From Fibrobacter sp. UBA4297 (GTDB taxonomy: Bacteria > Fibrobacterota > Fibrobacteria > Fibrobacterales > Fibrobacteraceae), in the NCBI RefSeq assembly GCF_002394865.1, contig NZ_DGUZ01000024.1:1-64000 (forward strand): a stretch of DNA of 64,000 nt, written 5' to 3'. A program made the position numbers and the translations under genes. This document shows, piece by piece, positions 58,799 to 64,000 of this stretch. Numbering within the stretch: position 1 is the first letter of the stretch; each line of letters opens with the position of its first letter. The notes beneath the pieces are model-generated. The model was not told where the DNA came from, ran no database searches, and was given only the letters and a program-made list of their open reading frames with translations.

Positions 58799-59575
58799 AT
58801 GTTAAAGAAATCTGCAATCATTCTCTCTATCGCTGCTGCTACTTCTTTTGCTGAATGGGACTACTATGGAGTTCCCGAAGTGGGGCATGGAACAGTAAGT
58901 CTTGCTGGCCATTACTGGTACAATGGCGACTATCATTCCACGGATTTGGACGTGAATGCGTTTGTGGGCGTCTTCAAGAACTTGGGTTTGAGCGTCCAGG
59001 GTCTCGGTTACCAGTTCTTTGGTGACCCCAATGACGAAACAGAGGAAGGCAAGGGCTTCAAGGACTTGACCGTTGGCCTCAAGTACGCTCTTGGCAGTAA
59101 CGCAGGCGTTTTTATCGATGTGGGTATTCCCTCGGGCGCTGACGAAGTGACAAACGATACCTGGAGCGTCAAGGGCGGTTTTTCCTGGGTCATCCCGGTA
59201 ACGGAAAAATTGGGAATCGGTAATGAATTTGGCCTTACCATTCCGTTTGAACATGATGGTGTTAATCCGGGTATTTCTGCCAACTACGGTTTTGAAATCT
59301 ATTACAATTACGAATCTGGTTTCACGCCGTTCTTTGGCTTTGTGTTTGCAAGCCAGCTGACCGATACTGTTGTAAAGACGAAAAAGGAACACCATCCGGG
59401 GCATTTCATCGAAGAACGTGAAGAATCCGGTGCCGGTACATCCAACATCTCGTTCTGGTTTGGTTCGACGTATAACGTAAATAAACACTTGTCTTTTAGC
59501 CTGTACACTGATATTGAATACGCTCCTGCGGCTTACTATTCCGGCTACATCCTGAAGGCTAGCTACAACTTCTAA
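58799..59575 (+). CDS. Outer-membrane protein, possible substrate channel
   Basis: The ATG at 58799 has AAGGAG upstream; the earlier in-frame ATG at 58733 has none. A signal peptide (MLKKSAIILSIAAATSFA) is followed by 240 residues of alternating pattern with many Gly and aromatic residues, ending SYILKASYNF-type (final Phe), typical of a beta-barrel. It starts a run with two binding proteins, a permease and an ATPase, so it may bring the transported compound across the outer membrane. The family is not identified, and no homologue is claimed. Confidence 0.78.
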   Translation: MLKKSAIILSIAAATSFAEWDYYGVPEVGHGTVSLAGHYWYNGDYHSTDLDVNAFVGVFKNLGLSVQGLGYQFFGDPNDETEEGKGFKDLTVGLKYALGSNAGVFIDVGIPSGADEVTNDTWSVKGGFSWVIPVTEKLGIGNEFGLTIPFEHDGVNPGISANYGFEIYYNYESGFTPFFGFVFASQLTDTVVKTKKEHHPGHFIEEREESGAGTSNISFWFGSTYNVNKHLSFSLYTDIEYAPAAYYSGYILKASYNF

Positions 59576-59584
59576 AAAATAACG

Positions 59585-59637
59585 GAAATTCGGGCGCTAC
59601 GGCTGAACAGTAAAGATGCGCAAGGCGCCTGAATTTC
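59585..59637 (+). other. Intercistronic hairpin before the first binding protein
   Basis: Arms GAAATTCGGGCGC/GCGCCTGAATTTC (one G-U), 27-base loop, followed by TTTTC. It could be a partial terminator or mRNA stabiliser; a ligand-binding leader cannot be excluded. Confidence 0.5.
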
Positions 59638-59663
59638 TTTTCTAAAAAATGGAGACTACTAAA

Positions 59664-60743
59664 ATGAATTTCAAAAAGATCCTCGTGGCAGCCGCCACAG
59701 CACTCACCCTTTCCACCCAGGCTTTCGCCGCCAAGGATGCCACCGTTAAGATTGCCTATTACGCAGGTTCTCTTTGCGGAGCGCCGTTCCATGTGGCTTA
59801 CCTGAATGGATACTTCAAGGAAGAATTCGAAAAGATTGGTCAGAAGTTCGAACTGGTGCAGATTGCAGACAACACGTCGGCCAATGACCTGATTGCATCG
59901 GGCAAGGCAGACGCTGGCTTTGATTTGCTCGCCACAGAACTCCAGCCCATCGAAAACGGGCTCCCCATCACGTTTATCTCTGGGCTCCACACCGGTTGCA
60001 CCAAGTTCTACGTGAAGAAGGGCTCCAAGATTTCGAGTGTCAAGGATTCTAAGGGCAAAAAGATTGGCGTCATCGGTCTTTCTGACAGTTCCGTGATGTC
60101 TTACCGCCGCAAGCTCCGCGAATACGGAATCATTGCAGACGGCCCCAATGCCGAAGTGGAATTTGTGGTTTACACCGCCAACGACTTGCCGATTGCTCTT
60201 GAAAAGGGCGCCGTCGATGTCATTGCGCTTCATGACCCTGCCGCTGAGACTGCCGAAAAGCAGTTCGGTTTCAAGAAGATTCTCGATACCGCTACCGACC
60301 CGAAAATCGGTAAGGAATACTGCTGCCAGGCTTTCATCACCCTCAAGCTCTTGAAGAAGAATCCCCAGGCTGCCGCCGCCATCCATCGCGCAGTCCAACG
60401 CGGTGCCGCCTTTGCTGCCGCAGAACCTTACAAGACTGCCAAGCTGCAAATCGAAAGCAAGATTGTTCCGGGTGACTTGGAATTCAACGCAAAACTTTTG
60501 GCCTCTTACAACTTCATTCCTTCTGCAAAGCTCGGTTACGAAACTTTCAAGACCGTCGCCAAGGAACTGCAAGAGACCGGAGTTCTCAAGAAAAAGACCA
60601 ATATAGACAAATTCATCAAAGATCACTACGCCGATTTCGATGCTCTTGGCATCAAACTTCCGGATGGTTACGAATACGATGCCAAGACCGGCAAGTTCAC
60701 CGAACGCTGGGAAGCCCCGAAGTCGCTTGTGAAGTCCATTTAA
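59664..60743 (+). CDS. ABC transporter substrate-binding protein, NrtA/SsuA/TauA-like (1)
   Basis: Periplasmic binding protein of 359 residues. The ATG at 59664 (GGAG upstream) gives a signal peptide (MNFKKILVAAATALTLSTQAFA). The mature part has the NMT1/SsuA-type two-lobe fold, with AYYAGSLCGAPFHVAYLNGYF, KADAGFDLLATELQPIENG and EYCCQAFITLKLL. Conserved cysteines occur in SLCGA, HTGCTKF and YCCQAF. Ligands of this family include nitrate, sulfonates and taurine; which one is not decided. A paralogue follows. Confidence 0.9.
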   Translation: MNFKKILVAAATALTLSTQAFAAKDATVKIAYYAGSLCGAPFHVAYLNGYFKEEFEKIGQKFELVQIADNTSANDLIASGKADAGFDLLATELQPIENGLPITFISGLHTGCTKFYVKKGSKISSVKDSKGKKIGVIGLSDSSVMSYRRKLREYGIIADGPNAEVEFVVYTANDLPIALEKGAVDVIALHDPAAETAEKQFGFKKILDTATDPKIGKEYCCQAFITLKLLKKNPQAAAAIHRAVQRGAAFAAAEPYKTAKLQIESKIVPGDLEFNAKLLASYNFIPSAKLGYETFKTVAKELQETGVLKKKTNIDKFIKDHYADFDALGIKLPDGYEYDAKTGKFTERWEAPKSLVKSI

Positions 60744-60758
60744 ACAAGGAGATTCTAA

Positions 60759-61850
60759 ATGAATTTCAAAAAACTGCTTAAAGTTGCTGTAGCCGTCGCT
60801 CTCGCGTTCAGCACATCCACCTTTGCCGCTAAAAAAGACAATGTTGTAAAGATTGCCTACTTTACTGGCGCTCTTTGCGAAGCCCCCTTCCAGATTGCCA
60901 TGCTTAAAGGGTACTTCAAGGAAGAATTTGCAAAAATCGGCCAGAAGTTCGAAATGGTCCGCGTGGGCGAAAATACCACTTTGAACGAACTCGTCGTGAC
61001 TGGCAAGGCTGATGCGGGCTTCGACTTGCTTGCCACCCGTCTCCAGCCGATTGAAAATGGCCTCCCGATTACCTTTGTGACGGGGCTTCATACCGGTTGC
61101 ACCAAGTTCTACGTGAAGAAAGGCTCGTCTATCAATAGTGTCAAGGACTCCAAAGGCAAAAAGATTGGTGTCGTTGGCCTTACGGACAGTTCCGTGATGC
61201 AGTACCGCCGCCGCCTCCGCGACGCGGGCATCATCTCCGAAGGTGCCGAAGCTGAAGTCGAGTTCGTTGTTTACACCGCTAACGACTTGCCGATCGCTCT
61301 CGAAAAAGGCGCAGTCGATATCATCGGCCTCCATGACCCGATTGCTGCGACTGCCGAAGAACAGTACGGCTTCAAGAAGATTCTCGATACCACCACCGAC
61401 GAAAAGTTGGGACTTGAATACTGCTGCCAGGCTTTCGTGACCCTGAAGCTCCTCAAGAAGAACCCGAAGGCTGCCGCCGCTATCCGCATTGCCGCTCAGC
61501 GTGGCGCTGCATACGTGGCCGCAGAACCGCGCAAGGTTGCCCAGCTCCAGATCGACAACGAAATTGTTGCTGGCAAGGTCGATTTCAACGCCAAGCTTCT
61601 CGAATCCTATAACTTTGTGCCGTCGGCCGCTCTCGGGCTCGAGACATTCAAGAAGGTCGCTCGCGAATTGCAGGCTACAGGCGTTCTCAAGAAGAAGACC
61701 AACATCGAAAAGTTCATCAAGGACCATTACGTGAACTTTGAAGATTACGGTATCAAGCTGCCTGACGGTTATGTTTATGACCCCAAGACCGAGCAGTTTA
61801 CCGAGGTTTGGGAAGTCCCCGATCCATCTATTCTCAGACGGAAGATGTAG
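60759..61850 (+). CDS. ABC transporter substrate-binding protein, NrtA/SsuA/TauA-like (2)
   Basis: Paralogue of the preceding gene, 363 residues, 15 bases downstream with AAGGAG at its start. Signal peptide MNFKKLLKVAVAVALAFSTSTFA. The same cysteine motifs (ALCEAPF, HTGCTKF, YCCQAF) and the same overall sequence indicate a recent duplication, with differences in the ligand region (for example MVRVGENTTLNELVVTG). Two binding proteins with one permease and one ATPase suggest two related ligands or two expression levels. Confidence 0.9.
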   Translation: MNFKKLLKVAVAVALAFSTSTFAAKKDNVVKIAYFTGALCEAPFQIAMLKGYFKEEFAKIGQKFEMVRVGENTTLNELVVTGKADAGFDLLATRLQPIENGLPITFVTGLHTGCTKFYVKKGSSINSVKDSKGKKIGVVGLTDSSVMQYRRRLRDAGIISEGAEAEVEFVVYTANDLPIALEKGAVDIIGLHDPIAATAEEQYGFKKILDTTTDEKLGLEYCCQAFVTLKLLKKNPKAAAAIRIAAQRGAAYVAAEPRKVAQLQIDNEIVAGKVDFNAKLLESYNFVPSAALGLETFKKVARELQATGVLKKKTNIEKFIKDHYVNFEDYGIKLPDGYVYDPKTEQFTEVWEVPDPSILRRKM

Positions 61851-61873
61851 TCTCCATACAGCCTCCATCGAGT

Positions 61874-61914
61874 CCGTACTCCCTCTTAGGGGAGGGGGTA
61901 CGGTTTAACTTTTT
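61874..61914 (+). terminator. Hairpin between the binding proteins and the permease
   Basis: Stem CCGTAC-TCCCTC/GAGGGG-GTACGG followed by TTTAACTTTTT. A leaky terminator here would give more binding protein than permease. Confidence 0.6.
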
Positions 61915-61933
61915 CACCTAACTGGAGAATAAC

Positions 61934-62881
61934 GTGAAAACATTAAAAAAATTCCTACCTTTTTTGGGCGTTCTTTTTACTTTGACTGTACATCTTGTTG
62001 TTCCTGACAGCGATGATCACCCCGAAGCGGAAAATCCATATTTCGCATGGATTCTGTATTTTTTCCTTGCGGTAACATTAATTCTTGGACTCCTGTCCCT
62101 CAAAGTACGTAAGCTGAGTGATTACTTTATTCAATCTGGCCCGTTTTGGTTTGGAGCAGGGGTTGTCCTTACCGCTTTTAATGTAATCATAGGCAAGACG
62201 GCTAGTGTGCCTGTGCTGTTCTTCCCGAAGTTCGATAACATCCTCGCGATGTTCTTTGAAGACGGACTTCTGATTCTCAAGTGCATCCTTTATTCGACAA
62301 GGCTCTTGCTGACAGGACTCCTGCTCGGAACGGCAATTGGCTTTGTTACGGGCGTGTGCCTTGGCTTCAGTTCAAAGACATACTACTGGCTGAACCCTTA
62401 TATCAAACTTTTGGGACCGATTCCTGCGACGGTCTGGATTCCGATTGCGCTTACGATTTTTGATACACCTTATGCGGCGAGCGTCTTTATCGTGGCTCTT
62501 GCGGTGTGGTTCTCGGTGGCGCTCATGACAAGCTCTGCGATACAGGCGGTTCCGAACACGTATTACGAAGTGGCTCGCACGTTAGGTGCAAGCACATGGT
62601 TCCAAATTTTCCGTGTGGGTATCCCTGCGGCGATGCCGTCCATTTTCCTTGGCGTGTTCTATGGCATCATTTCGGCGTTTCTCGCTCTTATGACGGCTGA
62701 AATGTTTGGTGCTAAGTACGGTATCGGCTGGTACATTATCTGGCAGAAGGCGATGATGGTTTATAGCGGTGTCTATGCTGGGCTTATCGTCATTGCGGTT
62801 TACTGTACGCTCACGCTGACGCTTCTCTTTAAGCTCCGCGACAAAATTCTCAACTGGCAGAAGGGTATTGTAAAATGGTAG
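61934..62881 (+). CDS. ABC transporter permease, SsuC/TauC-like
   Basis: Inner-membrane permease of 315 residues. GTG start at 61934 with TGGAGAA upstream. Six to seven hydrophobic segments, and the EAA loop EVARTLGASTWFQIFRVGIPAAMPSIF, which docks to the ATPase. Similar to the nitrate/sulfonate/taurine permease group. Its stop overlaps the ATPase start by seven bases, so the two are made together. Confidence 0.92.
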   Translation: MKTLKKFLPFLGVLFTLTVHLVVPDSDDHPEAENPYFAWILYFFLAVTLILGLLSLKVRKLSDYFIQSGPFWFGAGVVLTAFNVIIGKTASVPVLFFPKFDNILAMFFEDGLLILKCILYSTRLLLTGLLLGTAIGFVTGVCLGFSSKTYYWLNPYIKLLGPIPATVWIPIALTIFDTPYAASVFIVALAVWFSVALMTSSAIQAVPNTYYEVARTLGASTWFQIFRVGIPAAMPSIFLGVFYGIISAFLALMTAEMFGAKYGIGWYIIWQKAMMVYSGVYAGLIVIAVYCTLTLTLLFKLRDKILNWQKGIVKW

Positions 62882-63687
62882 CAGAAAATACAGAAAAGAA
62901 AGCCCCTGCAAAGGGAGCGATTAGAATTGAAAACCTTGTAAAGACGTTTATTTCGAATAAAGGTGAATCGGTCACGGCGTTAAACGGCGTAAACCTGGAA
63001 ATTTCAGGTGGGAGCTTTGTGAGCTTGATTGGGCCATCGGGTTGCGGCAAGACTACTTTGTTGCGACAGATTGCTGGACTAGCCTCTCCGACTTCCGGAG
63101 CGGTGTATGTTGATGGCAAGAAAGTGACAAAGCCTGGTAGCGATCGAGGCTTTGCGTTCCAGCAGGCGACATTGTTCCCTTGGCTTACCATTCGAGACAA
63201 CATTTCACTTGGGCTCCGTGCGCGCCATATTTACAAGGAACGAGCAAAAGATGTTGACGAGTTTATCGAAGTCGTTGGGCTGAAGGGTTTTGAAAAATCT
63301 TACCCTCATGAACTTTCGGGCGGTATGAATCAGCGTGCAAGCCTTGCTCGTGCGCTTGTCGGTCACCCGGAAATCTTGCTGCTCGATGAACCGCTAGGTG
63401 CGTTGGACGCGTTTACACGCATGGCGATGCAAGATGAAATTTTGAGTCTCTGGCGCAAGTATAACACCACCATGGTAATGGTTACGCATGATGTTGACGA
63501 GGCCCTTTATTTGAGCGATTACATCGTTGTTATGAAGGCTCGCCCTTCCAAAGTGGAGCGCGTTATTAAGGTGGATTTGGGATACCCTCGCGTCCGCACT
63601 CAAGATGTGTTCGTGAATTATCGCAAACAGATTTTGGAGATTCTCGACTTTGCGGGCCAGGTCCAGGAACCTGAGTATTACTTATAA
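62875..63687 (+). CDS. ABC transporter ATP-binding protein, SsuB/TauB-like
   Basis: The 270-residue ATPase has Walker A GPSGCGKTTL, the signature LSGGMNQRASLARAL, Walker B ILLLDEPLGALD and the His switch VTHDVDEAL. Highest similarity in pattern is to the nitrate/sulfonate/taurine ATPases. It overlaps the permease gene and is followed after 141 bases by cysK. Confidence 0.94.
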   Translation: MVAENTEKKAPAKGAIRIENLVKTFISNKGESVTALNGVNLEISGGSFVSLIGPSGCGKTTLLRQIAGLASPTSGAVYVDGKKVTKPGSDRGFAFQQATLFPWLTIRDNISLGLRARHIYKERAKDVDEFIEVVGLKGFEKSYPHELSGGMNQRASLARALVGHPEILLLDEPLGALDAFTRMAMQDEILSLWRKYNTTMVMVTHDVDEALYLSDYIVVMKARPSKVERVIKVDLGYPRVRTQDVFVNYRKQILEILDFAGQVQEPEYYL

Positions 63688-63828
63688 AATAACAACGTAA
63701 ATGACTTGGGCTAAAAGCCAAAAACTATAGCTCAGGATAAAAAAATAGTATAAACCAAAACCCTTGTTTTTAGGGCTTCAATGACCTAAATTTTTCAAAC
63801 AAGGTTATTAATAAAGAGAGGCGTAAAC

Positions 63829-64000
63829 ATGTCAAAGAACATTCACAAAAATATATTTGAACTGGTCGGAAAGACCCCCCTTGTAGAACTGACAAACTAC
63901 AATAAAGTAAACGGCCTCAAGGCTGATATTATTGCAAAAATCGAATACTTCAATCCCATCGGAAGCGTGAAGGACCGTATCGTTCTCGGAATGCTGAACG
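63829..64000 (+). CDS. cysK: Cysteine synthase, 3' end outside window
   Basis: O-acetylserine sulfhydrylase start: MSKNIHKNIFELVGKTPLVEL, then KIEYFNPIGSVKDR with the PLP lysine in SVKDR. AGAGAGG precedes the ATG. Only 57 codons are in the window. CysK fixes sulfide into cysteine, and its place after the transporter genes supports a role of the region in sulfur acquisition. Confidence 0.95.
   Translation, partial: MSKNIHKNIFELVGKTPLVELTNYNKVNGLKADIIAKIEYFNPIGSVKDRIVLGMLN

Overview
The window looks like the chromosome of a Fibrobacter species (Fibrobacterota). The reasons are two proteins with the Fibrobacter-type FISUMP domain (one fused to collagen-like repeats), an M6 protease with a Ser-rich linker and a Fibrobacter-style C-terminal sorting region, type III glutamine synthetase, the LL-diaminopimelate aminotransferase route to lysine, and a structured purF leader placed like the published Fibro-purF RNA motif. 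I saw no tRNA, rRNA, CRISPR array, prophage or insertion sequence. The species assignment is inference from gene content.

Layout. 1-5.5 kb: 3' part of a eukaryote-like ileS, then small secreted or lipoprotein genes, one of them broken. 5.6-27.5 kb: a nitrogen-assimilation island holding dapF, dapL, a GAF-AAA+-Fis sigma-54 activator, glnA (type III), gltB-gltD-nadE, purF, glnK-amtB and pyrG. Five -24/-12 promoters (dapF, glnA, gltB, purF, glnK) are visible. Four of them carry a dyad close to TTTACA-N5-TGTAAA centred about 93-105 bp upstream of the -24 box, and glnK has a weaker version. The activator encoded in the island is the natural candidate to bind there. gltB, nadE, purF and pyrG all consume glutamine amide nitrogen.

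27.8-48.4 kb is mixed: DNA alkylation repair, an alpha/beta hydrolase, two AlbA_2-type regulators, a sigma-factor-like protein, rpsB-tsf, a phosphotransferase, a structured RNA candidate of about 200 nt, the collagen-like FISUMP lipoprotein, etfB-etfA-acyl-CoA dehydrogenase, a HAD-family lipoprotein, several unknown small genes, gene remnants, and most of the dispersed intergenic repeats.

48.4-64 kb: an M6 protease and pyrH, then the most interesting region. A MalY/PatB C-S lyase is followed by nifH diverging from nifB-nifX-(NifD-like)-(NifK-like), then an acetyltransferase, an outer-membrane protein, two paralogous NrtA/SsuA-type binding proteins, an ABC permease, its ATPase and the start of cysK. 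The NifD-like protein keeps the cluster cysteines, but the positions of the N2-reduction residues Gln191, His195 and His442 (Azotobacter numbering) are Trp, Phe and Phe. The NifK-like protein keeps all three P-cluster cysteines. With NifB present, no second DK/EN pair in view, and sulfur genes on both sides, I read this as a nitrogenase-like reductase serving organosulfur acquisition, similar in gene content to methylthio-alkane reductase (marBHDK), rather than a nitrogen-fixation operon. Its promoters are sigma-70-like and share a 17-bp motif; none of the sigma-54 or TTTACA-N5-TGTAAA signals of the nitrogen island is found there.
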